A stretch of 64,000 bases of DNA, taken from Peptostreptococcaceae bacterium. Lineage in GTDB: Bacteria; Bacillota; Clostridia; Peptostreptococcales; Peptostreptococcaceae. Shown here in pieces: positions 17,449-26,800 of this stretch. The stretch covers positions 124,001-188,000 of the forward strand of contig JAOARY010000067.1 of assembly GCA_025210335.1 (NCBI GenBank), given 5' to 3'. Position numbers and translations under genes: made by a program. Numbering within the stretch: the first letter of the stretch is position 1; each line of letters opens with the position of its first letter. Under the pieces are notes generated by a model, which made no database searches, was not told the DNA's origin, and saw nothing but the letters and a program-made list of their open reading frames with translations.

Positions 17449-19089
17449 TTAATGAACTATTCTACTACCTCCAATAAATTCTTTTAATATAGAAGTTGGC
17501 GGTATATCAGCCTCATCTTCTAATGGTACAAAATATTGCAAAAATTTTAACAGTCTGTTAGATTCAATATATTCTTCTTCATCTTTCTTTACATTTTCAA
17601 GCAACGGTTTTGCATATTTTTTTAATACCGAAAGTTCATATATCAAAGTTGAATTAAACATTATATCTGCCTCTTCTTGATATGGGAATATATATTTTTC
17701 TTCTCCTCTTCTAACAGATTTCCATTGTGCAATAGTTTCTTTTACAGTCTTATTTCTAAACGATTTATCTCTTACCATTCTTCTTATGAGTCTTAAATCT
17801 GTTGTTTGTATTCTATTATGTTCATCTAAATTTAATTGTGTCAGTGCACTTACATATATTTTGAATTTTTTATTATGAGGTATTGACTCTGTAAGCATCT
17901 CATTTAACCCATGTATCCCTTCAATTATGATTGGCTGTGTTTCACTTACTTTTAAGAAATTATTATTATATTCTCTTTTTCCATTTTTAAAATTGAATAC
18001 AGGAAGCTCTATTTCTTCTCCTTTTAATAATTTTTGCAAATGAGTATTAAAAAGCTCTAAATCAATTGAATAAATAGATTCAAAATCATACTTTCCAAAT
18101 TCATCAAGAGGTGTATCTTCTCTATTAACAAAATAATTATCTAAAGATATTGAAACAGGATCTAAACCATTTACTTTAAGTTGAGTTGCCAATCTATGAG
18201 AAAAGCTTGTTTTGCCAGAAGAAGATGGTCCTGCTATTAGTATCAGTCTTTTTTCATGTTCATGGTTATCAATCATATCTGCAATTTCAGATATCTTTTT
18301 TTCATGCAATGCTTCAACAGTCCTTATAAGATCTGAATACTTATTATTTTCTATAATTTTATTTAAATCACTAACATTTCTAACATTCATAATTTTAGCC
18401 CATTTTTCAGTTTCTCTAAACACATAAGATAATTTTGGCAAATATTTATAATCAGCTATTTTATTAAAATCATTTTTATTAGGTCCTATTATAACTACAC
18501 CATCATCACAAAGTTGTAAATCAAAAGTTTTTAAATATGATGTTGATGGAACCATATACCCATAAAAATAATCAATAAGACCATTAATTTCATACATAGT
18601 GACCTTATCTTCTTTTTTATATTTTAATATTTCTGCTTTTTTATAATTATTTAGTCTTTCAAATTCTTTTATAGCATCTTGTTTATCACAAGTTTTTTTT
18701 ATTATTTTAAAATCTTCTTTTACATAAAAATTCATTCTTTCTTTTATTTTATCTACATCTTCTTTTAATAAAGTTATCCCGTTTATCTCACAATAAAGTC
18801 CCTTACTAATAGCATGCTCTATATTTATTTGATTATTTGGATATAAATCCTTACAAGCTCTTATAAATAAAAACGATAAACTTCTCATATATATTTTTTT
18901 TCCATCATGACTTTTAAAATCTAATAATTTTATTATTCCATCTGCTTTTAATTCATAGGTAAGTTCTCTTAAATTATTATTAAAAATTGCAGCAACTATA
19001 TTATCTTGTTTTAAATATTCTTTATTAAAATTTTCAATCGTAATAGTATTATTTAAACTATATTCTTTACTATAAGCTTTTAAAATCAT
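17449..19089 (-). CDS. Uridine-kinase-family nucleoside kinase with N-terminal TGS/ThrRS-like region
   Basis: 546 aa from ATG 19089, chosen because GGGTGGTG precedes it; the GTG 15 bases upstream lies within this site. The first 200 residues resemble the N-terminal editing-type region of threonyl-tRNA synthetase (beginning with a TGS-like segment), as in a known clostridial and Thermotoga kinase family. The kinase domain starts near 280 with P-loop AGPSSSGKTSFSHRL and has a downstream DNYFVNREDTPLDEFG segment and IIEGIHGLN. It should phosphorylate a nucleoside such as uridine or cytidine using NTP; the substrate in this fused family is not certain. It is 15 bp downstream of the TIM-barrel gene, so they are probably co-transcribed. 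Confidence 0.82.
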   Translation of the reverse strand: MILKAYSKEYSLNNTITIENFNKEYLKQDNIVAAIFNNNLRELTYELKADGIIKLLDFKSHDGKKIYMRSLSFLFIRACKDLYPNNQINIEHAISKGLYCEINGITLLKEDVDKIKERMNFYVKEDFKIIKKTCDKQDAIKEFERLNNYKKAEILKYKKEDKVTMYEINGLIDYFYGYMVPSTSYLKTFDLQLCDDGVVIIGPNKNDFNKIADYKYLPKLSYVFRETEKWAKIMNVRNVSDLNKIIENNKYSDLIRTVEALHEKKISEIADMIDNHEHEKRLILIAGPSSSGKTSFSHRLATQLKVNGLDPVSISLDNYFVNREDTPLDEFGKYDFESIYSIDLELFNTHLQKLLKGEEIELPVFNFKNGKREYNNNFLKVSETQPIIIEGIHGLNEMLTESIPHNKKFKIYVSALTQLNLDEHNRIQTTDLRLIRRMVRDKSFRNKTVKETIAQWKSVRRGEEKYIFPYQEEADIMFNSTLIYELSVLKKYAKPLLENVKKDEEEYIESNRLLKFLQYFVPLEDEADIPPTSILKEFIGGSRIVH

Positions 19090-19104
19090 AAAAACACCAC
19101 CCAC

Positions 19105-19842
19105 TTATTTTTTTAAGGAAGAAAAAAATATCAAATCATCCTTTATATATTCATCTTTTACTTCTAATAAATAATAATCCTTATTTAATCCTATTAAATA
19201 TTTTAAATATTTTTCATCAAAAATATTTTTTTCTAATAAATTTATACCCAAATGTTGATCTATTTCTCCATTATTATTACTAAGATGAATAACTTTAGTA
19301 TTTTTTAAAATATCAATATCTTCAAAAAAATTTTCCTTTGTAATAAAGTCATGACCAATGTCATAACAAAATTTTATATTTTTACTTTTTAAATTATTTA
19401 TAATATAATTAAAATCATTTCTTTTATTTCCTAAAAGATAATCTTGATATATATTTTCAATTGTAATATATTCATCAACTATATACTTATCTATTTTTTT
19501 TAATTTTTGAACTATAATATCTAAGTTAAGCCTTCTATCTTCACATATTTTTTTACCTAAATGCATATTATAATAAATTATATTATAATTTCTACCCAAC
19601 TTAAGATTTAAATTTATTATTTTTTCAAAATAATTCTCATTATACATAAAATTCGCTATATCTAATGGTAGATGTATGTTGATTTCAAAACATCTTAATT
19701 TATTACTATGTTTTTTTATATATTTCCAATCTGTAAGTCTATCGACTCCAATTTCTATATAATCTATTTTAGTTTCTAATTTTTTTAATAAATTCAATTT
19801 AGTTTCTAATTCTCTTGCTAAAATCGAAATTCCTAATTTCAA
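19105..19842 (-). CDS. TIM-barrel sugar isomerase/AP-endonuclease-2-like protein
   Basis: 245 aa. The layout matches the xylose isomerase-like TIM barrel superfamily: an N-terminal KLGISILARE strand, YIEIGVDRL, INIHLPLDIA near 75, YITIENIY near 125, FCYDIGHDF near 157 and VIHLSNNNGEIDQHLG near 185-200. The His, Glu and Asp residues in these strands are the usual metal ligands, so a metal-dependent isomerase, epimerase or endonuclease-like activity is possible; the substrate is unknown. It starts at TTG 19842 behind AAAGGGGCTG. It lies after the lepB terminator and directly before the kinase gene. Confidence 0.65.
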   Translation of the reverse strand: MKLGISILARELETKLNLLKKLETKIDYIEIGVDRLTDWKYIKKHSNKLRCFEINIHLPLDIANFMYNENYFEKIINLNLKLGRNYNIIYYNMHLGKKICEDRRLNLDIIVQKLKKIDKYIVDEYITIENIYQDYLLGNKRNDFNYIINNLKSKNIKFCYDIGHDFITKENFFEDIDILKNTKVIHLSNNNGEIDQHLGINLLEKNIFDEKYLKYLIGLNKDYYLLEVKDEYIKDDLIFFSSLKK

Positions 19843-19879
19843 ATATAACAGCCCCTTTTTATCCTCTTTCCTATTTAAA

Positions 19880-19922
19880 AAGCTGTTTACAAAACAACTT
19901 AAAATTATTTTATAAACAGCTT
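19880..19922 (-). terminator. Terminator after lepB
   Basis: AAGCTGTTTA and TAAACAGCTT form a 10-bp stem just after the lepB stop, with T-rich sequence following on the minus strand. Confidence 0.65.
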
Positions 19923-19929
19923 ATATATT

Positions 19930-20466
19930 TTATTTTAAAAATCCAATTTTATTAAAAGGAAATAATCTCAAAAATGCTTTTCCAACAAGCTCTTCCTTAT
20001 CTACAAGTCCAACACTTGAACTTCTACTGTCTAAACTATTTGGTCTATTATCTCCCATTGCAAATAAATGATCTTTTGGTATTAAAACATCAACATCTCC
20101 TTGTGTATAGTCTCCATTTATATACTCTTCTTCTAACTTTAAATCATTTACATAAACTTCTCCATTTTCCACAACAACATGATCACCTGGAAGTCCTATA
20201 ACTCTTTTTATTAAATCTTTAGTCTTTCCATCTTCTCTTTTTAAATCAGATTTGAATATTACTATATCACCTTTCTTTGGCATTTCACTTTTATATGCAA
20301 CCTTATTTACAATAAGATAGTCATTAGGATTTAGTGTAGGATACATAGATTTTCCTTGTACTAAAGTCGGTCTTACAAATAATGTTATAAAAAATGCAAT
20401 AACCACTGATACTGCTATTGTTTTTACCCACTCCAAAATTTCCTTTTTTAAATTTGAATTATCCAT
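19930..20466 (-). CDS. lepB: Signal peptidase I
   Basis: 178 aa, the length of Gram-positive single-anchor enzymes. One membrane helix (about 14-30) is followed by box B GKSMYPTL with catalytic Ser40, box D with the general base Lys87 in DLIKRVIGLPGD, and box E GDNRPNSLDSR near 140. It removes signal peptides from secreted proteins on the outer face of the membrane. ATG start behind AAAGGAGATG. It is 16 bp downstream of the HEPN-like gene, forming a two-gene unit that ends in a terminator. Confidence 0.95.
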   Translation of the reverse strand: MDNSNLKKEILEWVKTIAVSVVIAFFITLFVRPTLVQGKSMYPTLNPNDYLIVNKVAYKSEMPKKGDIVIFKSDLKREDGKTKDLIKRVIGLPGDHVVVENGEVYVNDLKLEEEYINGDYTQGDVDVLIPKDHLFAMGDNRPNSLDSRSSSVGLVDKEELVGKAFLRLFPFNKIGFLK

Positions 20467-20482
20467 ATGTGCTTCATCTCCT

Positions 20483-21283
20483 TTAAATTTTAAATGTGTA
20501 TTTGTATAATAAATCTTTTATGGACTCATTTATATTATCGTACTTATTGTGCTTTATATCAATATCTAAATATCCACAAACCTTTACAAAATCGTTAATA
20601 ACTTCTTTAGGACTATCATAAACTTGTTCTATATCCTGCTTACTTACACCCTTAAAACCATGTCCAACAGGTGATTCATGCCTTAATCTCATCAAACTTT
20701 CCATTTTATCACTATTTAAAATAGCCAAAACATTTCTTATACTTTTTTTTCTGCCCATTCTCTTATTTATATATATAGTAAGGCCATAACTTAAATTATT
20801 TGTATATATTTTAAAATCTTTTTTAAGTGTTTTTAAAATATTTCTTTTGGAAACTTTACTACTAAGTAAAGAGACTTCTTTCTTACTCATTTCACTTCTT
20901 ATAAAAACATATTTTAATATTGCCTCTTTAAATCGATATGCTCTTCCTAAAAAATCTATATATTCATCTTTTTTAACTTTTATTTTTATATTTTCTATGA
21001 ATTCCTCCAATATAATTTCAGGATTTCCTTCAATCAAATCCAATAAATTATTTTTTATTTTTTTTATTTTTTTACTATTTTTCACCTTTGGTGACATTTT
21101 TTCTAGCATTTCTAATGAGGTTTCAAAATCAAAATTACTTGCATATTTACAGGAACTTACTAGATAATATAAATCCACATTATCAATTTTTAAGTCTTTT
21201 AAAAGTGACTGTGCACCATCATAGCTGTATCGTTCTATTAAATGTGTTATTAAAAATTCATTTTTTGGATCTATGCTTCCCAT
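20483..21283 (-). CDS. Stand-alone HEPN-like protein related to Csx1/Csm6 RNase domains (putative)
   Basis: 266 aa, almost all helical by composition. Near 195-210 the sequence LRHESPVGHGFKGVSKQDI contains R-x6-H (Arg of LRH, His of GHG). The setting resembles the LRN-S-xx-HGF motif of HEPN ribonuclease domains in CRISPR-linked Csx1/Csm6/TIGR02710-like proteins. The helix DYIDFLGRAYRFKEAILKY-like segment near 108-125 and the N-terminal DFETSLEMLEK repeat also resemble that helical fold. No CARF domain is visible and no cas gene or repeat array is nearby. It precedes lepB by 16 bp. The family call comes from motif memory and needs a profile search; an RNA-cleaving toxin or regulator is possible. 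ATG behind GAGGTGG. Confidence 0.5.
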   Translation of the reverse strand: MGSIDPKNEFLITHLIERYSYDGAQSLLKDLKIDNVDLYYLVSSCKYASNFDFETSLEMLEKMSPKVKNSKKIKKIKNNLLDLIEGNPEIILEEFIENIKIKVKKDEYIDFLGRAYRFKEAILKYVFIRSEMSKKEVSLLSSKVSKRNILKTLKKDFKIYTNNLSYGLTIYINKRMGRKKSIRNVLAILNSDKMESLMRLRHESPVGHGFKGVSKQDIEQVYDSPKEVINDFVKVCGYLDIDIKHNKYDNINESIKDLLYKYTFKI

Positions 21284-21382
21284 ATTACCACCTCTATTAT
21301 TATAATTTAGTCAAAACAAAATATCAATTTATTATATAAATACCCTCAAATGCATTAAAACTCACTATGTATTTGGTCTTAT

Positions 21383-21440
21383 ATTAGATAATTTAAAATA
21401 AAATATTATCTAACATAAATTTTATTTTAAATGTTATAAT
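21383..21440 (+). promoter_or_regulatory. Overlapping inverted repeats in the promoter of the MltG-like gene
   Basis: TTAGATAAT-N12-ATTATCTAA forms a perfect 9-bp stem at 21385-21414, and its loop sequence TTAAAATAAAAT is complementary to ATTTTATTTTAA at 21418-21430, so two structures exclude each other. A TATAAT box follows at 21435-21440 without a good -35. This suggests an operator at the promoter, or chance in AT-rich DNA. Confidence 0.35.
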
Positions 21441-21482
21441 AAAAATTAATAATGTTTAATAAAATAAAAAGGAGGTAATCGT

Positions 21483-22010
21483 ATTAAAATTATTAAAGAT
21501 TTTATATATGATATTAGTGATTTATTATTAGCATTTGTTGTACTTTTAGTTATGTGCTTTGTTTTAAGCATCCATTTTTATGGAATCTTTGGGTTTGAAA
21601 AAACTGCTTCATCATCAAAACAAAATGTAATTAGCAATTTGAACAATGATATTGAAAATGAGATTTCAAAAAAGAATGATGATTCAATATCTAAATTTAA
21701 TGATAATAATATAAATATTAATGATAACAACAACGATAGTAATAACAATAATGATAATATTATACAATCAAAGTCAATTGATGATAATTCAAATAATACA
21801 TCAAACTTAAATTTTACCTATAATTTGAAAAGTGGTTCTACTGCATCAAAAGTTGCTAATGAACTATATGATCAAAATATAATATCCTCAAAAGATGAGT
21901 TTTTAAAACTTCTTAAAAACCAAAATTTAGAAAATTCATTAAAAATAGGCACTTATGAAATAAAACAAGGTTCATCTATAACTAATATAATAAACATGCT
22001 TACAAAATAA
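21483..22010 (+). CDS. Membrane-anchored MltG/YceG-like LysM-subdomain protein, probable AUU start
   Basis: 175 aa if begun at ATT 21483. In-frame TAA lies five codons upstream, and the only ATG, GTG or TTG before the body is ATG 21552, which would cut the membrane helix in half and has no ribosome binding site. ATT 21483 has AAAGGAGGT six bases upstream and gives a complete N-terminus (IIKDFIYDISD then a helix at about 14-36). A long Asn/Asp/Ser-rich linker (about 50-110) leads to a C-terminal domain (about 112-175) with SGSTASKVANELYDQNII and LKIGTYEIKQGSSI, which matches the N-terminal LysM-like part of endolytic transglycosylase MltG. The catalytic transglycosylase domain is absent, so a wall-binding or regulatory role is likely. 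It ends in a terminator. Confidence 0.72.
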   Translation: MKIIKDFIYDISDLLLAFVVLLVMCFVLSIHFYGIFGFEKTASSSKQNVISNLNNDIENEISKKNDDSISKFNDNNININDNNNDSNNNNDNIIQSKSIDDNSNNTSNLNFTYNLKSGSTASKVANELYDQNIISSKDEFLKLLKNQNLENSLKIGTYEIKQGSSITNIINMLTK

Positions 22011-22048
22011 AAGGAATCTCAAAATGCATATTTGCATTGAGATTCCTT
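22011..22048 (+). terminator. Terminator after the MltG-like gene
   Basis: AAGGAATCTCAAAATGCA and TGCATTGAGATTCCTT pair with a small bulge and are followed by TTTTTATTATTT. It may also serve the convergent gene at 22077. Confidence 0.75.
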
Positions 22049-22076
22049 TTTATTATTTGATTAAATGATAATTATT

Positions 22077-22796
22077 TTAATTAAAATAATTATCATTTAA
22101 ATGTTCAAATAAAACTTTCATTTTCGATGAATTTTTTATCAACATTTCAGGATGCCACTGAACAGCAAGTATTTTATTTTCTTTATCTTCTACAGCTTCT
22201 ACTATTCCATCTTTTGATGTAGCAGCTATGTTAAAATTCTTTGCTATATCCTTTATTGCCATATGATGAAATGAGTTAACCAAAAATTTATCTCCTAATT
22301 TTTTTTGCATATAACTTCCATTTTCACAAAAAACATTATGTGTAGGTTCATAAGCTGGTTGTTCTTGTAAATGCTTTATATCAAAATCAGTATTTTCATT
22401 TATATCTTGATGTAATGATCCACCAAAATACACATTTAAAATTTGTAAACCTCTACAAATCCCTAAAATAGGTTTCTTTTCTTCAATTGCATATTCTATA
22501 AGTTTCAAATCATAAAAATCTCTATCTCTTAATGTTTTCCCTAAATTTTTCTTAGGCTCCTCATTAAATAAAAGTGGATTCACATCATGACCACCTTGTA
22601 ATATAATTGCATCCATCTTTTTTACTTGCTCTTTTATTATCTTTTCATCTGTAGATATTGGTAATATAAATGGCATCAGATCTAACTTACAAACAGCATC
22701 AACATAATCTTTGTTTGAATAACTATATTCATTACTTCCATTTAACCCCTCGCTATCAACATGCAAACTTCCAGATATTCCTATACATTTCAACAT
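22077..22796 (-). CDS. Class I glutamine amidotransferase-like gamma-glutamyl hydrolase (PuuD/peptidase C26 type)
   Basis: 239 aa, matching gamma-glutamyl-gamma-aminobutyrate hydrolase. The nucleophile elbow GICRGLQ lies near 117-123 (catalytic Cys) and the His-Glu pair in VQWHPEM near 215-218. An ILQGGHDVNPLLF segment near 70 is typical of the family. Such enzymes cleave gamma-glutamyl bonds in the cytoplasm, in polyamine breakdown or related pathways. No other putrescine-utilisation gene is nearby, so the substrate is uncertain. It is the last gene of the leftward signalling operon, 12 bp after the HD-GYP gene. ATG behind TAGGGGG. Confidence 0.85.
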   Translation of the reverse strand: MLKCIGISGSLHVDSEGLNGSNEYSYSNKDYVDAVCKLDLMPFILPISTDEKIIKEQVKKMDAIILQGGHDVNPLLFNEEPKKNLGKTLRDRDFYDLKLIEYAIEEKKPILGICRGLQILNVYFGGSLHQDINENTDFDIKHLQEQPAYEPTHNVFCENGSYMQKKLGDKFLVNSFHHMAIKDIAKNFNIAATSKDGIVEAVEDKENKILAVQWHPEMLIKNSSKMKVLFEHLNDNYFN

Positions 22797-22807
22797 ACTA
22801 AGACCCC

Positions 22808-23893
22808 CTATTTATTTTTATTAAACTTCTCTTTTATATTATAGAATTCTTCTTCACATTTCAAGAACGCTTCTACAACAATAGGGTCAAAATGCTTACC
22901 TTTTTCTTTTATTATCAAATTCTTAGATTTTTCATGTGTATAGGCCTCTTTATAAACCCTTTCACTAATAAGGGCATCATAGACATCTACAATAGCCATC
23001 ATCCTTCCTGATATAGGAATTTCCTCACCTTTTAATCCTCTTGGATAACCAGTTCCATCCCATTTTTCATGATGTGTATATGCAATTTCTTTTGCTAATT
23101 TTAAAAATGAATTCTTTCCAAGTTCCTTTTCAGCAGTTTCTATTGCTTTCATACCATAAATAGTGTGTTTTTTCATTATTTCAAATTCTTGCTTTGTTAA
23201 TCTTCCTTTTTTAAGCAATATATTATCCGGTACTCCTACTTTTCCAATATCATGAAGAGGTGCAGATTCAAATAGAAGATCTATAGTTTCATTAGTCAAA
23301 TAATCTGTAAAAATATTCATTTTTCTCAAAGTAAGTGCAAGTAATTTCATATAATATTGTGTTCTTTTTATATGCTCTCCTGTTTCAACATCTCTAGTTT
23401 CAGCAAGAGCTGACAAAGAATATATCATTGCAGCTCTTGTTTTTAATAATTCTTTAGTTCTTTCTTTTACTAAAATCTCCAAATTATCTTTTTGATTTTT
23501 AAGCATTATCTTTGCAAATTTGAGTTCTAAATGATTTTTAACTCTAGCTTTTAATTCAGTTATTTCAAATGGTTTGGTTATATAATCTACAGCTCCGAGT
23601 TCAAAAGCTTTGGTTTTGTCTTGTATATTTTTTATTGCTGATAAAAAAATTATAGGAATATCTTTAGTTCTTTCACTTTTTTTTAAGATTTTACAAACCT
23701 CATATCCATCCATAACTGGCATCATAACATCTAAAAGTATCAAATCTGGAAGTTCTTCACTCACAGCTTCTAATGCTTCTTCACCATTCATAGCTACAAA
23801 TATATCATACGTCATTCCAAGCGACTCTAATAATATATCTATATTAGATTTTGTATCATCCACTATTAAAATTTTAGAATTTTTTATATCCAT
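22808..23893 (-). CDS. Response regulator with HD-GYP c-di-GMP phosphodiesterase domain
   Basis: 361 aa. The receiver domain (about 5-120) has the phosphoacceptor in LILLDVMMP near 55 and the switch lysine in YITKPFE. A helical linker follows, then an HD-GYP domain (about 150-345) with HDIGKVGVPDNILLKKG near 214 and HHEKWDGTGYPRGL near 275. All listed metal and GYP residues are present, so it should hydrolyse c-di-GMP when phosphorylated. Its ATG lies 3 bp from the stop of the hybrid kinase, so it is almost certainly that kinase's output partner. It opposes the diguanylate cyclase at the left edge of the window. Confidence 0.92.
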   Translation of the reverse strand: MDIKNSKILIVDDTKSNIDILLESLGMTYDIFVAMNGEEALEAVSEELPDLILLDVMMPVMDGYEVCKILKKSERTKDIPIIFLSAIKNIQDKTKAFELGAVDYITKPFEITELKARVKNHLELKFAKIMLKNQKDNLEILVKERTKELLKTRAAMIYSLSALAETRDVETGEHIKRTQYYMKLLALTLRKMNIFTDYLTNETIDLLFESAPLHDIGKVGVPDNILLKKGRLTKQEFEIMKKHTIYGMKAIETAEKELGKNSFLKLAKEIAYTHHEKWDGTGYPRGLKGEEIPISGRMMAIVDVYDALISERVYKEAYTHEKSKNLIIKEKGKHFDPIVVEAFLKCEEEFYNIKEKFNKNK

Positions 23894-23895
23894 AA

Positions 23896-26800
23896 TTAAA
23901 CACCTTTTTTCTCTAAGTGATTTATTATTTTTTCTACTTCTTTTAGTGCACCTTTGAATTTATATTTTTCTGCATATAATTCTAAAGTTTCAAAATAGTA
24001 ACTAGTATCTTCATCCATTTCGAAGCTATTTAATTCTTTTATTATTTCTATTGTTTGCTTTGGTCTTCTTTTAGTTAAATATTCTCTTAGTTCATGTATT
24101 TTTATTAGAAGATCCTTATTACTTATTTTATTCTTTTTTAAATTATTAACTTTATTTTCTTTTGCATTTAATTTTATCTCTTCAATAAGATCTTTCATTT
24201 GTAAAGATAAAGTTTCAATTATTTGATTAAAATCCTCTTTAGAATTTCTTTTTAAAGTTTCTTCAACATCAGAAGCTGTTTTATATAATTCTTTTGCACC
24301 TATAGTACCTAAAACACCTTTTAAAGAATGAACATATCTAATGAAATCTTGATCAATTTCATCATCTATTTTATTTTTAACATATGAATCAAACTCTTGA
24401 TATTCTCTTGCAAAATCTTTTAATAGTTTAATATAAAAACCCTTATTTCCACCAAATCTTTTAAGAGAACTTTCATAATCTAAATTTTTAAAATCCATAC
24501 TATATCTACTTTTATTTTCAATTACCATATCACTTTTTATATTTATTTTAAGCCATTCTTTTAATTTCAAAAATACTTCTTCAACATCTATAGGCTTTGA
24601 AATATAATCGTTCATCCCAGCTTCTTTACATTTTTCTTCAACACCCTTCATAACATCAGCAGTCATTGCAATTATAGGTATTTCTTTTAAATCATTTTCT
24701 TTTCTTATTTCTCTTGTGGATTCATATCCATCCATAATAGGCATTTGTATATCCATTAAAACCACATCGTAATTTTTATTTACAAGAAGTTCTTCATATG
24801 CTTCTTTACCATTTTCTTTTACAAATACATTAGCTCCTGTATTTTCTAAAATTTCTTTTGCAACCTCTTGATTTATTTTGTTATCTTCAACTAACAATAT
24901 ATTTTTGCCTGTTAAAAACTTACTATTATCTCTTGATGCTAGGATTTCTATACTACTATCATCTTGCTCAAATAGTATTCTTTTCATAAAATTAAACAAA
25001 GTAGATTGATTTATTGGCTTTAATATAAATCCATCTAAATTAAGTTTTTCTGATTCTTTTATTATTGATTCTTTTCCAAATGATGTTATTATAGCAATCT
25101 TAGATTCTACATTTCTTTGTTTTAAAATCTTAGCAGTCTCTAGACCGTTCATTCCTTTTAGTTTCCAGTCCAATAAAATAAGATCATAATCATTTTTTTC
25201 AACTTCTATTAACCCCTCTTCACCTGACATAACAAGCATTACATCCATTCCAAAATCTTCTATATAAGACTTTAAAACCTCTAAAGTAGTAAAATTATCA
25301 TCAACTACTAAAACTTTAAGTTCTTCAAGACCTTTATTATTATATTTATATATACTTTCACTATTTTTTACATATTCTAATTCTAAAATTATCTCAAACT
25401 TTGAACCTTTTCCTAGATGTGTTTCTAATTTTATATTTCCACCCATAAGCTCTACCAGTTTTTTTGTTATACTAAGACCTAAACCAGTTCCTCCATATTT
25501 ACGTGTTGTAGATGTATCTGATTGAGTAAATGGATTAAATATCCTATTTGCTTGTTCTTTATTCATACCAATACCTGTATCACTAATTAAAATCCCAATC
25601 ATTATCTTGTCTTCATATTTTTCTTTAACATATACTTTTATAATTATTTCACCTTTTTTGGTAAACTTAACTGCATTATTAGCTATATTTAATATTACTT
25701 GACCTATTCTAAGAGGATCTCCAATTAAGTTCGTTGGTAAATATCTATCTTTATCTATAATAAGTTCAATATTTTTATCTTTTGCTTTTACACCAATTAT
25801 ATTTGATATATTTTCTAAAACATCTTCTATATTAAATTTTATCTTTTCAATTTCTAACTTTCCAACTTCTATTTTAGAAAAATCCAATATATCATTTATA
25901 ATTCCCAGCAAAGTATATGCGGATTGATTTATTTTCTTTAGATAATCTCTTTGTTTTTGATTTAAATTAGTATTAGAAAGCAAGTGTGTCATTCCTATTA
26001 CAGCATTCATAGGCGTTCTTATTTCATGAGACATATTTGCTAAGAATTCAGACTTTGTTCTACTTCCTATATCAGCACGTTCTTTTGCTTTTACTAACTC
26101 TTTTTCCATTTGCTTTCTTTCTTCTATTTCTTCTTTTAATCTCTTATTCCACAATATTATAATCATAAATACAAAACCAATAAATAATACCAGTAACACT
26201 ATATATTTACCAATTTTATCCCAATTAACAGTATCTTGTGGTAATGTGTTTAACCAATAATTTTTTATAGCTTCTTTCTCAGCTGTAGAAATATTTTCAA
26301 GTGATTTATTTAATATTTCTAATAAAATTTGATTATCTTTTCTAACTCCTATTGCTAATTCAAAATTATAATCTGTAAAACCTGAAACTTTTATATTATT
26401 AAGATCATTCTTTTTAATAGAATAATTTATAGCTAATATATTTCCTAAAAAAGCATCAGCTTGCTTTGTAGCAATCATCTTTAAAGCTTCATCAATATCT
26501 TTAACATAAATATAATTAAAATCTGGATAATCTCTTTTTAAATATTCATCAATGAAATAATCTTTTATAACTACTATTCTTAAGTTCTTAAGATCTTTCA
26601 TCTCTGCAATAATTGAAACATCATCCCTAGTAGCAATAACAACTGGTGTTTTTAAATATGGCTTTGTAAAATTTAAAAATTCAGATCTTCCAGGTGTTTT
26701 TACCACCGCAGGCAAAATATCAACTTCTCCTTTCTTAGCCATTTCTATAATTTCATTCCATTGTCTATCTTTTATTATCTCTAAATTTAACTTTAAATCT

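Noticed and set aside
20483-21283. CRISPR-Cas locus around the HEPN-like protein
   Set aside because: No spaced direct repeats and no other cas-like gene nearby.
21650-21810. Asn/Asp-rich repetitive tract in the MltG-like gene
   Set aside because: Low-complexity linker, no exact repeat unit.
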